The notes beneath the pieces are model-generated. The model had not been told where the DNA came from. It was given only the letters and a program-made list of their open reading frames with translations, and did not search any database. A DNA stretch of 64,000 nt from Geobacteraceae bacterium (GTDB lineage Bacteria; Desulfobacterota; Desulfuromonadia; Geobacterales; Geobacteraceae). Shown here piece after piece: positions 44,404-54,427 of the stretch. Position 1 is the first letter of the stretch, and the number at the start of each line of letters is the position of its first letter. Where the stretch lies: the NCBI GenBank assembly GCA_009773645.1, contig WSYB01000007.1, forward strand, positions 62,001 to 126,000, given 5' to 3'. A program made the translations under genes and the position numbers.

Positions 44404-45300
44404 TCAGCAGTTCCCCACCGTGCTGTACAACCTGGCGCCGAAATGCTTTTCCGTCAGGTTCACCACATCGGGCTCCTGGGTGATGTCGTCGAGCACATTC
44501 AAAAACGCCTCAACAACCCGCGGGTCGAACTGCCCCCCCGCATTGGAATAAAGCTCTTCCAGCGCCTCCCGCATGAGCATGGCGCTGCGGTACGGGCGTT
44601 CGGATGTCATGGCGTCAAAGGCATCGGCTACCGCCATTATTCTGGCCTCAAGGGGGATCGTCAGCCCTTTCAGACCGTAAGGGTACCCGGTGCCGTCAAA
44701 TCTTTCGTGATGATGGAGTACGGCCGGTGTGAAATTACGCAGGGACTTTACCGAATCAAGCATTTCCGCACCCATAACCGGGTGTTTCCTGATTATCGCC
44801 TGCTCTTCCGCGGTCAGGGGACCTTCCTTGAGGGAGATATAATCGGGCACCCATATATTCCCGATATCATGGAACAATGCCGCTTGTTCCAGAGAGTGCA
44901 ATTCTTCGCTGGCAAGCCCCATTGCCTTGCCTATTTTCACCGCAAAACCGGCAACCCTTGCAGAATGGCCGCTGGCATATGCATCATTGGCGTCAACGGC
45001 AATCGCTATGGACTGCAAGGTTGATGTATACGTCTCTTCAAGTCTCGCCAGGGATTCGGTCAGTTCGACTTTTTCCCCGGCCAATTCCCAGTTCCTTCCT
45101 ACCATGCGAAGCGCCAACGTGCGCTCTATATGCCTCAACGCAAAGTACAACAAACACATGACCGCTGCTATATATACGGCGCCGTATAATCGGGCTCCAC
45201 TCAGATAGCCGGCCAGACACCACCAGAGCAGGCCACCTGCCAGAGTAAGCACCACCATACAACATTTCGCATAACTGCCGGTCAGACCCTTCCCACCCAT
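44404..45300 (-). CDS. Membrane-anchored HD-GYP phosphodiesterase
   Basis: 298 residues. Two transmembrane segments at about 12-32 and 39-56, a short coiled linker, then an HD-GYP domain: HSARVAGFAVKIGKAMG, ALFHDIGNIWVPD (HD), KHPVMGAEML, HHHERFDGTGYPYGLKG (GYP). All metal and GYP residues look intact, so it probably hydrolyses cyclic di-GMP. No periplasmic sensor domain. SD AAAGGAGA precedes the ATG. Confidence 0.88.
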   Translation of the reverse strand: MGGKGLTGSYAKCCMVVLTLAGGLLWWCLAGYLSGARLYGAVYIAAVMCLLYFALRHIERTLALRMVGRNWELAGEKVELTESLARLEETYTSTLQSIAIAVDANDAYASGHSARVAGFAVKIGKAMGLASEELHSLEQAALFHDIGNIWVPDYISLKEGPLTAEEQAIIRKHPVMGAEMLDSVKSLRNFTPAVLHHHERFDGTGYPYGLKGLTIPLEARIMAVADAFDAMTSERPYRSAMLMREALEELYSNAGGQFDPRVVEAFLNVLDDITQEPDVVNLTEKHFGARLYSTVGNC

Positions 45301-45455
45301 TACACTCTCCTTTGAAACGCCTTTTAACTCCTTATCGTCAGGGTATGCATAAACTTGAATCGAAATCTACGGCTTTGTAAAAAGCCGTTCACGGCCCTTT
45401 ATACTTTACATACCACTCACTGCTGATAAACTTGATGAAAAAAGGAGGGTTCACC

Positions 45456-45908
45456 ATGCTAAAGCTCTTCCAGACGGATGATACGTGGTCCGGTTTGATC
45501 CTGCGGGTAATGCTGGGGGTCGTCATGTTCCCGCACGGCGCCCAGAAGCTGTTGGGGTGGTTCGGCGGTCACGGCTTCGCCGCTTCCATGAGCGCCTTTA
45601 CCGACAAGATGCACATCCCCGCAGCACTCGCCTTCCTGGTAATAATCGCCGAATCCGTGGGCTCCCTGGGGCTCATCTGCGGCTTCCTCACACGGGTGGC
45701 GGCATTCGGCATCCTGTGCAACATGATCGGCGCCATCATCCTGGTCCACTGGCCGAACGGCTTTTTCATGAACTGGTTCGGCAAACAAGCGGGGGAGGGT
45801 TTCGAGTATCACCTCCTTGCCATCGCCATGGCCCTTGCCCTTTTTATCTCGGGTGGGGGCAAGGGGTCTCTTGACCGTGCAATTGCAGCACAGCTGAAAG
45901 AAAAATGA
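45456..45908 (+). CDS. DoxX-family membrane protein
   Basis: 150 residues, four hydrophobic segments ([70 protein letters not shown]). The [12 protein letters not shown] opening is typical of DoxX. AAAGGAGGG lies 6 bp before ATG 45456, so the TTG 24 bp upstream is not the start. Function in the family is not settled (often linked to thiol/redox stress). Confidence 0.87.
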   Translation: MLKLFQTDDTWSGLILRVMLGVVMFPHGAQKLLGWFGGHGFAASMSAFTDKMHIPAALAFLVIIAESVGSLGLICGFLTRVAAFGILCNMIGAIILVHWPNGFFMNWFGKQAGEGFEYHLLAIAMALALFISGGGKGSLDRAIAAQLKEK

Positions 45909-45984
45909 CGGCTTCGGGAGAACCGATGACTCGGACTAAACGGCTGAAAAAAGGATAAAGCGCACATTCGTCCGATTCAACTGC

Positions 45985-46012
45985 TTGACATTGCACATGC
46001 ATTTGTTACGGT
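45985..46012 (+). promoter_or_regulatory. Promoter of the cold-shock gene
   Basis: TTGACA at 45985-45990, 16 bp, then TACGGT at 46007-46012, about 58 bp before the start codon. The -35 is perfect; the -10 is weak. Confidence 0.55.
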
Positions 46013-46069
46013 TACTCATGTCCGCGGATGCTCCCGGAAAAAATTAAAGGTAACAGGAGAATGAACGAA

Positions 46070-46270
46070 ATGGAAAAAGGGACGGTAAAATGGTTTAATG
46101 ACAGCAAGGGGTTTGGTTTTATCGAGCGGGAGAATGGAGAGGATGTATTCGTGCATTTCTCCGCCATCACCGGCGAAGGGTTTAAATCCCTTGCCGAAGG
46201 TGATAAGGTGACGTTCGATGTGGTCAAGGGGCCGAAGGGGCTGCAAGCGGCCAACGTAAAGAGAGCTTAA
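46070..46270 (+). CDS. Cold-shock domain protein (CspA family)
   Basis: 66 residues, normal Csp length: [19 protein letters not shown] (RNP1) and DVFVHFSAI (RNP2). RNA/DNA-binding OB fold. ATG 46070 has AGGAG ten bases upstream; ATG 46061 (three codons longer) is equally possible with AAAGG. Followed by a strong terminator. Confidence 0.94.
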   Translation: MEKGTVKWFNDSKGFGFIERENGEDVFVHFSAITGEGFKSLAEGDKVTFDVVKGPKGLQAANVKRA

Positions 46271-46290
46271 GCGCAGTTCGCTATTCGGCA

Positions 46291-46320
46291 AAAAAGCCCC
46301 GGGGAAACCCGGGGCTTTTT
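46291..46320. terminator. Rho-independent terminator after the cold-shock gene
   Basis: A perfect GC stem (GCCCCGGG/CCCGGGGC) flanked by A5 on the left and T5 on the right, so it can work in both directions, ending the cold-shock gene and the convergent epimerase transcript. Confidence 0.9.
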
Positions 46321-46403
46321 CGACGGGAGAGGAACAAAAACGTCAATGTCCTGTCGTTGTAACGTGGGGAGTGCATGGTTTTGGATTCTGCATCGTGAGC
46401 ATC

Positions 46404-47375
46404 CTACCGTTCTTTGTACCACCTGACAAATTCCCCGACCCCATCTTCAATGGAGGTCGTCGGGCGGTAGCCTAAGATGGAGCCTGATTTGGCGATGTCG
46501 GCAAAGGTCCGCTGCACGTCCCCGGGCTGGAGCGGCAGCCTCTCGATCACCGCCATTTTCCCCGTCTCGGCCTCGATGACTTCCACCAACCGGCGGAGTT
46601 CAACGGGCCGCGATTCCCCCAGATTGAAGATGTCGTAACGGTGCTCGTCGGCGCAAACCCAGGCAAACGCCCGCATGACACCGTCGATGATGTCGCTGAT
46701 GAAGGTGTAATCGCGGCTGGTGGTCCCGTCGCCGTAAAAGGGGATCGGCTTCCCCCCGGAGATCATTCTGGTGAACTTGTTGATGGCGAGATCGGGGCGC
46801 TGGCGCGGGCCGTAGACCGTGAAAAACCGGAGGCAGGCGATGTTCATGGCGTAGAGATGGTGATAAGTGTAACAGATGAGCTCGCCGGCCTTCTTGGTAG
46901 CGGCGTAGGGGGAGATGGGGCGGTCGACCGGGTCGCTTTCTGCGAAGGGGACCTTCGGATTGTCGCCGTAAACGGAAGAGCTGGAGGCAAAGAGAAAGGG
47001 GCGTATCCCGGCGCCCCTGGCCGCCTCCAGGAGGTTCATGGTCCCCCGGATATTGACCTCCTCGTAGAAGAGCGGTTTTTCGATGGATGGACGCACGCCG
47101 GCGGCGGCGGCAAGATGGATGACCGCCTGCGGGGCTTCCTGAGCAAAAATCGCCGTTACCCATTCCCCATCCCGGATATCCCCTTCGCACAGGAGAACCT
47201 CCCGCCCGCAATCATGGGCGGTTCCCATCACTTCCTCAATATTTCGCCGCTTTATTGCCGGGTCGTAGAAATCGTTGAAATTGTCAATGATGGCCACGTC
47301 ATGGCCACCCCGGACCAGCCGTTCGCACAGGTGAGAACCGATAAAACCGGCGCCGCCGGTCACAAGTATTCGCAT
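46404..47375 (-). CDS. NAD-dependent nucleotide-sugar epimerase, UDP-glucuronate 4-epimerase-like
   Basis: 323 residues from ATG 47373-47375 (AAGGAG 5 bp upstream). [23 protein letters not shown] (YxxxK) and FFTVYGPRQRPDLAI match the UDP-glucuronate 4-epimerase (GAE/CapI) group. With ugd and uxs 4-6 kb away it would extend the UDP-glucuronate branch to UDP-galacturonate. UDP-GlcNAc 4-epimerase is an alternative. Confidence 0.82.
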   Translation of the reverse strand: MRILVTGGAGFIGSHLCERLVRGGHDVAIIDNFNDFYDPAIKRRNIEEVMGTAHDCGREVLLCEGDIRDGEWVTAIFAQEAPQAVIHLAAAAGVRPSIEKPLFYEEVNIRGTMNLLEAARGAGIRPFLFASSSSVYGDNPKVPFAESDPVDRPISPYAATKKAGELICYTYHHLYAMNIACLRFFTVYGPRQRPDLAINKFTRMISGGKPIPFYGDGTTSRDYTFISDIIDGVMRAFAWVCADEHRYDIFNLGESRPVELRRLVEVIEAETGKMAVIERLPLQPGDVQRTFADIAKSGSILGYRPTTSIEDGVGEFVRWYKER

Positions 47376-47614
47376 GTTGACTCCTTCATCGTACGCCGGA
47401 CAACAAAAAAGACAGACTGCACGCATTGCACAGCACGATTTATCCCAGAAAAAGCACTTTGAACACGGATCAAATCTGATTTATACGGATTTTCACGGAT
47501 TTAAACCACTGAGAGCATTAACCCAAAAGGTTATGGTAGTAACCCGATCTCCTTGAATCATCACTTTAATCCGCTTTTTCCGTGTTAATCCGTGTCCAAT
47601 TGCCGTTTTTAGGT
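47376..47614. repeat. Gap with ACGGATT-type inverted repeats
   Basis: No gene. Contains ACACGGAT, ATACGGAT and TCACGGAT units near 47464-47502 and the complementary AATCCG, CCGTGTT, AATCCGTG near 47569-47597, a candidate long hairpin of the same style as the heptamer arrays. Confidence 0.6.
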
Positions 47615-48370
47615 TTATTCAGGGACAACTAGCGCCCCTTTCCCGGCCTTCTTCGCCAGTTCGGTCGCAGACTCCTGGTCCAGACGCCTCCCGACCCGTA
47701 CCCTGTACCAGAGCCCCTTCCCCGGGAGGTTAGACTCAACGATATACGCAGCCAGCCCTCTGGCTGCCACCCTCGCTTTGACCTCCTCGGCTTCCTTCCT
47801 CTCACGATAAGAGGCAATCTGCACGGAAAAATTACCGTTGTCCTGTTCGGGCTTCTTCCCAGGGCTCTCCTTTTCCGGTTTATTCATTGCTGCTTTTCCC
47901 GTATCACCGGACTCTTCAACGCTCTTCTCCTGCCTGTCCGGTGGCGGGAGAACCGCCGGCTTTACGGTTTTCTGCGGCTGAGGCTGCTTGACATCCGGAG
48001 AAGGAGGAGCCGCCGGTATTACAGTTCCCGGATCGCCGGGCCTTTTCGGATTGAGGCCGCTGCCGATTACCGCCTTATTCCCTTTCGAAAGGGTCTCGTA
48101 AAAGGTCAGGGGAGGCTCCTGCGTCCTGACGGCGTAGCCGGCAGGGCGCTGTAGAGGTACCGGGTCCGTGGGGGCTCCCTTGACACTCCGGGGGCTCGTG
48201 TCTGCAATGCTTTGTCGTGCAGGCTTGAACATGAGCCAGCCGGCCAGGACGCCAAGCCCAAAGGCCGTAACAACGGCGCCTGCAATGAGAAAAATAAAAA
48301 TCCCGACCGGCTGCTTCCGTGGCCGGTTTTTACTGACCTGCTTACGTTCGCTGTAATCAAGTACCATCAT
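47615..48370 (-). CDS. SPOR-domain membrane protein
   Basis: 251 residues. Short cytoplasmic N-terminus, one transmembrane helix (GIFIFLIAGAVVTAFGLGVLAGWLMF), a Pro/Lys-rich linker of ~110 residues, then a C-terminal SPOR domain (about 175-250: FSVQIASYRERKEAEEVKARV, GLWYRVRVGR). SPOR domains bind denuded septal peptidoglycan, so a cell-division role is likely. Directly downstream of argS. Confidence 0.87.
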   Translation of the reverse strand: MMVLDYSERKQVSKNRPRKQPVGIFIFLIAGAVVTAFGLGVLAGWLMFKPARQSIADTSPRSVKGAPTDPVPLQRPAGYAVRTQEPPLTFYETLSKGNKAVIGSGLNPKRPGDPGTVIPAAPPSPDVKQPQPQKTVKPAVLPPPDRQEKSVEESGDTGKAAMNKPEKESPGKKPEQDNGNFSVQIASYRERKEAEEVKARVAARGLAAYIVESNLPGKGLWYRVRVGRRLDQESATELAKKAGKGALVVPE

Positions 48371-48398
48371 CAACGATCCCAACTCTTACCAAGGGGCG

Positions 48399-50084
48399 TC
48401 ACATCTTTTCCGGGGCAGAAATGCCGAGCATGGCGAGCGCGTTTTTCAAGGTCCGGGCGACGCATTTCAACAGAAAAAGGCGGGCAGCAGTCAGCTCGAC
48501 ATCCTCGGTAATCACCCGGTTCTTGTTGTAAAAGCTGTGGAACTGACCGGCCAGTTCCTGCAGGTAATAGGTAATCCGGTGGGGTTCGAAGTTAAGGGCG
48601 CTCCCCTCCACCACCTCCGGGAAAGCGGCGAGTGTCTTGATGATCGTCATCTCCTCCTGCGTCGCAAGACGCCCAAGGGGGGCGCTTCCGGTTTCCGGCG
48701 GGACAAACCCCTTCTCCGCGGCATTCTCGAATATGCTGCGGATCCGCGCATGGGCATACTGTACATAATAGACCGGGTTATCGAGGGTCTGCTGCTTCGC
48801 CAGGTCAATGTCAAAGACAAGCTGGGAATCGGGCTTGCGCATGACAAAAAAGAAACGGGTGGCGTCGCGCCCCACCTCGTCGATCAGGTCCCGCAGGGTA
48901 ACGTAGGAGCCTGCACGCTTGGAGATCTTTACCTCCTGGCCGCCGCGCATTACCGTCACCATCTGGTGCAGCACGTACTCCGGCCATCCTTTCGGAACCC
49001 CCACGTTCAGCGCCTGCAAACCGGCTCGCACACGCGTGATGGTGCTGTGGTGGTCGGCACCCTGCTCGTTAATGACGCGGGTGAAACCCCGCTCCCATTT
49101 GTCCAGATGGTAGGCGACGTCAGGGACGAAGTACGTGTAGCTGCCGTCGGCCTTGCGCATAACCCGGTCCTTGTCGTCGCCGAAGTCCGTAGTGCGCAGC
49201 CAGAGCGCACCGTCCTGTTCATAAGTGTGGCCACTTTCAATGAGACGCCGGACCACCGCTTCGACGCGGCCGTCGGCATAGAGACTCGACTCGAGGGAGT
49301 AAACGTCGAAGTGGACATCGAAGGCCGTAAGGTCCTGGTCCTGCTCCCGGCGTAAGTATGCGACGGCGAAGCGGCGGATGGCGTCCAGGTCGTGTGGGTC
49401 GCCGGCGGCAGTGACGTGCTGGTCGTCGGCGTCAACCTTCTCGCGCGCCAGATAGGATCGGGCCACGTCCATGATGTAGTCGCCCTGGTAGCCGTCGGCC
49501 GGCCAGCGAGGGTCGCCCGGCTCCAGCCCAAGGCAGCGCGCCTGTACCGAGAGCGCCAGGTTGACGATCTGTTGACCGGCATCATTGTAATAAAACTCGC
49601 GGGTTACATCCCACCCGGTAACAGCCAGCAGGCGGCAGATGGTATCACCGATGGCGGCGCCCCGGCCGTGCCCGATATGGAGGGGTCCGGTGGGATTGGC
49701 GCTGACGAATTCCACCTGGACCCTTTCCCCCCCGCCGATCCGGCTTTGGCCGTAATCTGCCCCTGCCCGGTCGATGGCCAGGAGGGTCGTGCGCCATGCG
49801 TCATCCTTGACATGGAAATTGATAAAGCCGGGGCCTGCCACTTCCACCCTGTCGCAGATATCGGCGCTCCCTTCGAGATGTTTGATCAATGTTTCGGCTA
49901 CTGCACGGGGGGCCTTCTTCTCCGCTTTCGCCAGCAGCATGGCGGCATTGGTGGCGAAATCCCCATGATCCGCATGGGCAGGTTTTTCTATGATTATTGT
50001 CGGAAGAAGGCCGGAACTGAGGGTCCCATCGGCGAAACAACGCTCAAGCCCTTTCCTGACAAGTTCAATCAACAGCTCTTTCAT
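48399..50084 (-). CDS. argS: Arginyl-tRNA synthetase
   Basis: 561 residues, class I. N-terminal Add1 domain, HIGH-like [20 protein letters not shown]-like [15 protein letters not shown] and the C-terminal DALR anticodon domain ending [20 protein letters not shown] 50082-50084 follows GGGAGGATTG; a TTG just before is less likely. Confidence 0.95.
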   Translation of the reverse strand: MKELLIELVRKGLERCFADGTLSSGLLPTIIIEKPAHADHGDFATNAAMLLAKAEKKAPRAVAETLIKHLEGSADICDRVEVAGPGFINFHVKDDAWRTTLLAIDRAGADYGQSRIGGGERVQVEFVSANPTGPLHIGHGRGAAIGDTICRLLAVTGWDVTREFYYNDAGQQIVNLALSVQARCLGLEPGDPRWPADGYQGDYIMDVARSYLAREKVDADDQHVTAAGDPHDLDAIRRFAVAYLRREQDQDLTAFDVHFDVYSLESSLYADGRVEAVVRRLIESGHTYEQDGALWLRTTDFGDDKDRVMRKADGSYTYFVPDVAYHLDKWERGFTRVINEQGADHHSTITRVRAGLQALNVGVPKGWPEYVLHQMVTVMRGGQEVKISKRAGSYVTLRDLIDEVGRDATRFFFVMRKPDSQLVFDIDLAKQQTLDNPVYYVQYAHARIRSIFENAAEKGFVPPETGSAPLGRLATQEEMTIIKTLAAFPEVVEGSALNFEPHRITYYLQELAGQFHSFYNKNRVITEDVELTAARLFLLKCVARTLKNALAMLGISAPEKM

Positions 50085-50131
50085 CAATCCTCCCGGCTTT
50101 TCTGGTCACCCGGTTTTTCACCTTTTTCCTG

Positions 50132-50269
50132 CTAATCGTCGCTCTTAAGGGACACATCCCTCGTAAAATCCGGGCAGTGAGCCCCGCCGTCAGGGACGCA
50201 GAATTTCTTGGCGCAGTTCTCCCGCCAGGCGCATACCGCACAGAATTGTCGTTGGTTTTTGCAACTCAC
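50132..50269 (-). CDS. Six-cysteine 45-residue small protein
   Basis: A short ORF between argS and ftsB. From GTG 50267-50269 (AAGGA ten bases upstream) it reads MSCKNQRQFC, then CAWRENCAKKFC, then HCPDFTRDVSLKSDD and TAG at 50132-50134. Cysteines at 3, 10, 13, 19, 24 and 32 suggest a zinc or metal-binding knuckle, and CPDFTRDV looks like a conserved ending. I do not know a name for the family. Coding status rests on Cys spacing and the reading frame alone. Confidence 0.6.
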   Translation of the reverse strand: MSCKNQRQFCAVCAWRENCAKKFCVPDGGAHCPDFTRDVSLKSDD

Positions 50270-50274
50270 GATAA

Positions 50275-50477
50275 AAACATCCTTTTTGCCACAGAGACAC
50301 AGCGTCACAGAGAAAATTTGAAATCACAGATAAAGCGGTTCCAGCTTCACGATTACTTCAAGATTACCCCGATTCCAAAAGAATTCAGGTTTAAGATCCT
50401 GAAAATCGTGAGGTAATCGTGAGGCTGACAAATGCTTTTCACAATTTTTTCCGAAAGATCCAAACATTCAGTACACG
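50275..50477. other. Intergenic region with CACAGAG-type repeats
   Basis: Holds CCACAGAGACACAG.GTCACAGAG units near 50289-50311 and CACGATTAC/GTAATCGTG inverted repeats (50348-50422). Matching CACAGAG units on the other side form the ftsB 3' end, so a long hairpin across the gap is possible. No gene seen. Confidence 0.55.
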
Positions 50478-50819
50478 TTATCGCTTCTCTCCGTGCCTCT
50501 GCGGCTCTGTGGCGGAATTGCCCGTTTTTGCCGGTTCGGATTTTTCCGGAGCGGGAAACTGATAGATGATCTCGTTCGGTCTTACCAGCCCGAAATCCTT
50601 GCGCGCTATGCTTTCGAGATAGCGCCGGTCGGATTTCAACGCCTCTATCTCCCTTTTCAGCTTGTCATTTTCGGCCTTCAGCGCCTCGGCCTGCTTCTGA
50701 ATCTCCTGTTTTTCCCGATTCAGGCTGTGGATGTGCAACAGGCCACGGTCGCCAAAGATGGTAAAAAAAAGGATGAACAGTATGAACCCGGCAGGGATGA
50801 GATACATCCGCTTGCGCAC
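50478..50819 (-). CDS. ftsB: Septum formation initiator FtsB/DivIC-like
   Basis: 113 residues: one transmembrane helix (LIPAGFILFILFFTIFG) then a coiled coil (NREKQEIQKQAEALKAENDK) and the family motif YLESIARKDFGLVRPNEIIYQF. Part of the FtsQLB divisome complex. The last ~12 residues (SATEPQRHGEKR) are coded by a CACAGAG/CGCAGAGGCACGGAG repeat rather than family sequence. Confidence 0.86.
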   Translation of the reverse strand: MRKRMYLIPAGFILFILFFTIFGDRGLLHIHSLNREKQEIQKQAEALKAENDKLKREIEALKSDRRYLESIARKDFGLVRPNEIIYQFPAPEKSEPAKTGNSATEPQRHGEKR

Positions 50820-50967
50820 GTTTCCTCCCTAGTTTCCATCCGGAAACGGTCTTTTTTCGCCCTGGCGGTGTCAATCTGCGGGCTTGCTTGTGCGGCGTAC
50901 CGATGTACGCCTCCGCGCAATCCCTTGACCAATAGTTTCTCATTCGGACTTTCCGGATGGAAACTCC

Positions 50968-51903
50968 CTATCCTTCAGCGAGCAGGGCGGCAAAATAGTC
51001 GATGGTTTTTTTCAGGCCGGTTTCCACATCGACCTGCGGGCTCCAGCCGAGCCGTTCCCTGGCGATTGCTATATCCGGCTGCCGCTGCCTGGGGTCATCC
51101 GCCGGGAGCGGCTTGAACACGATCTGCGATCTGGAACCGGTCAGCGCAATAATGCGCCGGGCAAACTCCAGAATGGTTGTCTCGGCGGGATTCCCCAGAT
51201 TCACCGGCCCGGTGAACCCTGCACACTCCATCATCCTGATCATCCCCTCCACCAGGTCGTCCACATAGCAGAAGGAACGGGTCTGGTCCCCTTCCCCGTA
51301 GACCGTGATATCCTCGCCCCGCAAGGCCTGGACGATGAAGTTGGAAACCACGCGGCCGTCATTTATGGCCATCCGCGGTCCGTAGGTATTGAAGATACGT
51401 ATAATACGGATATCCACGCCGTTCTGCCTGTGATAGTCCATCATCAGCGTCTCGGCCACCCTTTTTCCCTCATCGTAGCAACTCCTTATCCCGATAGGGT
51501 TTACGTTGCCCCAGTATTCCTCGGTCTGCGGATGCACCTGGGGGTCGCCGTAAACCTCCGACGTGGATGCTTGCAGGATCCTTGCCCGTACCCGTTTGGC
51601 CAGCCCTAGCATATGGATGGTCCCCATGACGCTGGTTTTGATGGTCTTCACCGGGTTGTACTGATAATGGATGGGAGACGCCGGACATGCCAGGTTGTAC
51701 ACGCGGTCCACTTCCAGCAGGATCGGCTCGGTGATGTCGTGGCGGATCAGCTCAAAACCGGAATTACCGAGGAGGCGGGCAATATTCCTCTTGCTACCGG
51801 TAAAGAAGTTGTCGAGGCAGAGCACCTCATGCCCCTCATGCAACAGCCTTTCACAGAGATGGGAGCCGATAAATCCGGCCCCGCCGGTAACGAGTATGCG
51901 CAT
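50968..51903 (-). CDS. UDP-glucuronate decarboxylase
   Basis: 311 residues. [50 protein letters not shown] (YxxxK) and [21 protein letters not shown] are near-diagnostic for UXS enzymes that make UDP-xylose from UDP-glucuronate. ugd lies just upstream on the same strand and supplies the substrate. Confidence 0.93.
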   Translation of the reverse strand: MRILVTGGAGFIGSHLCERLLHEGHEVLCLDNFFTGSKRNIARLLGNSGFELIRHDITEPILLEVDRVYNLACPASPIHYQYNPVKTIKTSVMGTIHMLGLAKRVRARILQASTSEVYGDPQVHPQTEEYWGNVNPIGIRSCYDEGKRVAETLMMDYHRQNGVDIRIIRIFNTYGPRMAINDGRVVSNFIVQALRGEDITVYGEGDQTRSFCYVDDLVEGMIRMMECAGFTGPVNLGNPAETTILEFARRIIALTGSRSQIVFKPLPADDPRQRQPDIAIARERLGWSPQVDVETGLKKTIDYFAALLAEG

Positions 51904-51908
51904 GTCAC

Positions 51909-51996
51909 AACCTCATGTTCAAGGTTCGAGGTTCGAGGTTCAAGGTTCGAGGTTGGAATTTTACCGTAGAACGTTGAACATAGAACGTAGAACCGT
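51909..51996. repeat. GTTCGAG and GTAGAAC heptamer arrays
   Basis: Left part: GTTCAAG, GTTCGAG, GTTCGAG, GTTCAAG, GTTCGAG. Right part: GTAGAAC, GTTGAAC, ATAGAAC, GTAGAAC. The two unit types are near complements, so this is a hairpin with mixed unit sequence. It fills the ugd-uxs gap. Confidence 0.82.
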
Positions 51997-52001
51997 CTTT
52001 G

Positions 52002-53354
52002 TTATCCTTCACAGATGGAATTGCCGTTGCGTCCGATGGGGAAATATTCGAAGCCGGCATCCCTCATCCGCTGCGGCTCATAGAGGTTTCTGCCGTCGAA
52101 GACGAGCGGCTGATTCAAGAGCGATCTGATCCTGTCGAAATCGGGATTGCGGTATTCGTTCCACTCGGTGACGATGGCCAGGGCGTCGGCCCCCTTGAGG
52201 ATTTCATACTGATTGTTGCTGTAAGCAATGCGTTCGCCGAAGATCTTTTTCGCCTCTTTGATCGCCTCCGGGTCATGGGCGCGGATAGCAGCCCCCATCT
52301 CCAGGAGCCGGTTGATTATGACCACCGACGGTGCCTCGCGCATGTCGTCGGTGCGGGGCTTGAACGAAAGCCCCCAGAGTGCCACGGTCTTCCCGGCAAG
52401 GGGGAGGCTGTTGGCGCCGTCACCGAGACGGGCGCCTATCTTGTGGGTCAGCACCAGCTTCTGGCGCTCGTTTACCTCCTCCACGGCCTTCAGGAGAAGA
52501 AAATCGTAACTGCATTCCTCGGCGGTCATGACCAGGGCCTTGACATCCTTGGGGAAGCAGGAACCGCCGTACCCCACACCGGGAAAGAGAAAATCGTAGC
52601 CGATCCGGGAGTCGGAGCCGATCCCCTCGCGGACCGCGGCCACGTCGGCCCCCATCCGCTCGCAGAGGTTGGCGATCTGGTTCATGAAGGTTATCTTGGT
52701 GGCCAGCATGGCATTGGCGGCGTACTTGGTCATCTCCGCGCTTTTCACGTCCATGACTATCAGCCGGTTTGTCCTGCGCATGAAGGGGGAGTAAAGCTCC
52801 TTCATGATCTCGGCGGTGCGGACGTTGTCGGTGCCGATCACCACCCGGTCGGGCTTCATGAAGTCGTCGATGGCGGCCCCCTCCTTCAGGAACTCCGGGT
52901 TGGAGACCACATCAAACACGAGATTAACCCCCCTTTTGTCCAGTTCTTCCTTAACCGCGGCGCGTACCTTGTCGGCGGTCCCCACCGGCACCGTGGATTT
53001 GTCCACGATGATCTTGTAGCTATCCATGTGCCGGCCGATGTTGCGGGCAACATCCAGGACGTATTTAAGATCGGCCGAGCCGTCTTCCCCCGGAGGAGTG
53101 CCGACGGCGATGAAATTGATCAGCGATGCCTTTATGGCGGTGGCCAGGTCGGTGGTAAACGAGAGTCTCCCTTCCTCGGTATTCCGGAGCACCATCTCCT
53201 TCAGTCCCGGCTCATAAATGGGGATGACCCCTTTTTTCAGCCCCTCTATCTTTGCTTCAACCACGTCGACACAGATGACGTCATTACCGCTTTCGGCAAA
53301 ACAGGTTCCTGCCACCAGACCCACATAGCCGGTGCCGATTACACAGATTTTCAT
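52002..53354 (-). CDS. ugd: UDP-glucose 6-dehydrogenase
   Basis: 450 residues. [21 protein letters not shown] Rossmann start, catalytic-Cys region [18 protein letters not shown], and [22 protein letters not shown] 53352-53354 has GGGAGA upstream; the longer frame to 53462 is not used. Makes UDP-glucuronate for uxs and the epimerase gene. Confidence 0.95.
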   Translation of the reverse strand: MKICVIGTGYVGLVAGTCFAESGNDVICVDVVEAKIEGLKKGVIPIYEPGLKEMVLRNTEEGRLSFTTDLATAIKASLINFIAVGTPPGEDGSADLKYVLDVARNIGRHMDSYKIIVDKSTVPVGTADKVRAAVKEELDKRGVNLVFDVVSNPEFLKEGAAIDDFMKPDRVVIGTDNVRTAEIMKELYSPFMRRTNRLIVMDVKSAEMTKYAANAMLATKITFMNQIANLCERMGADVAAVREGIGSDSRIGYDFLFPGVGYGGSCFPKDVKALVMTAEECSYDFLLLKAVEEVNERQKLVLTHKIGARLGDGANSLPLAGKTVALWGLSFKPRTDDMREAPSVVIINRLLEMGAAIRAHDPEAIKEAKKIFGERIAYSNNQYEILKGADALAIVTEWNEYRNPDFDRIRSLLNQPLVFDGRNLYEPQRMRDAGFEYFPIGRNGNSICEG

Positions 53355-53566
53355 AAATATTGTCTCCCATGAATATGAACAACGTTTGTATATAGCACAA
53401 AAAGCCGCCGTTATTCCAGCCTTTTCCCGGCAAATCCCGGCATGGTACACACCCGCCTTCATAGAGGGTATCCGAATTATTCCTTTCGGAACTATACCAA
53501 AACAAAGGCGTAATCCTTAAAGCAAAGATTTAACGCTAAGACGCAAGGGCTCAGAGAATAAAGGAT
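53355..53566. repeat. Gap with CGCTAAGACGCAAGG-type repeat near ksgA
   Basis: No gene. TAACGCTAAGACGCAAGGG and AAAGGATTT units (53522-53572) pair loosely with TTTGCGATTTGG/TTTGCAACTTGGCG in the ksgA 3' end. Confidence 0.5.
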
Positions 53567-54415
53567 TTATAAAGTTTTCTCCTTTGCGATTTGGCTCCTT
53601 TGCAACTTGGCGTTGATTGCCCTGGCAAGTGCTGCAAACTCTTCCAGGGAAAGGGTTTCCCCTCGCCTCCCCGGCTCGATACCGCTAGATGCCAGAGCCT
53701 GCAAAAGAGCGTGCTCGTCCGGCCCGAGTTCCGCGGACTTGAGACAGTTCCACAGGGTTTTACGCCGCTGACTAAAGGCTGCCTTGACCACCCGGCGAAA
53801 GAAGGGCTCATCACCCACGTCAGCCCGGGGGGTGGGAAGGGGATCAAACTGCAGCACGATCGAATCTACCTTGGGGACCGGATAGAATGAGCCGGGCTTC
53901 ACGATAAACGCCCTGGTCATGTTGAAATGGAGACCGCAAAAGACCGACAGTACCCCGTATGCCTTGGTGGCGGGGGGTGCGACCAGCCGCTCACCCACCT
54001 CCTTTTGCAGCATCAGCACCAGGCGGGAAAAAAGCTCCCGGTTATCAAGGAACCTGAACAGCACCTGGGAGGAGATGTTGTAGGGGAGGTTCGCCGCTAC
54101 CTTCCATTTCCCATCCCAGCGCGACTGGAGGAGCACGGGGAGGTCCGCCGCAAGAATGTCGGCCTGAACGACCTCCACATTTCCCTTGACGGCAAATTCA
54201 TGTCTGAGCAAGGGGACGAGCTCCCGGTCAAGCTCCACCGCCAGGACCTGCGCGCCTTTTTCCGCAAGGAGAGCGGTGAGCGCCCCCCTCCCCGGTCCCA
54301 CCTCCAGAATTCTGTCGTGCGGGGTGATCCCGACCAGTTCCACAATGCGGGCGAGCACGTTCCGGTCCGTAAGGAAGTTCTGCCCCAGTGCCTTTTTCGG
54401 GCGTGGCTTCTCCAT
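53567..54415 (-). CDS. ksgA: 16S rRNA dimethyladenosine methyltransferase
   Basis: 282 residues, somewhat longer than the usual 265-270. KALGQNFLTDRNVLARIV, ILEVGPGRGALT and VAANLPYNISSQVLFRF (NLPY motif) are diagnostic. Dimethylates two adenines in the 16S 3' hairpin. The C-terminal tail NAKLQRSQIAKEKTL looks repeat-derived. Confidence 0.94.
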   Translation of the reverse strand: MEKPRPKKALGQNFLTDRNVLARIVELVGITPHDRILEVGPGRGALTALLAEKGAQVLAVELDRELVPLLRHEFAVKGNVEVVQADILAADLPVLLQSRWDGKWKVAANLPYNISSQVLFRFLDNRELFSRLVLMLQKEVGERLVAPPATKAYGVLSVFCGLHFNMTRAFIVKPGSFYPVPKVDSIVLQFDPLPTPRADVGDEPFFRRVVKAAFSQRRKTLWNCLKSAELGPDEHALLQALASSGIEPGRRGETLSLEEFAALARAINAKLQRSQIAKEKTL

Positions 54416-54427
54416 AAGATGAATACC

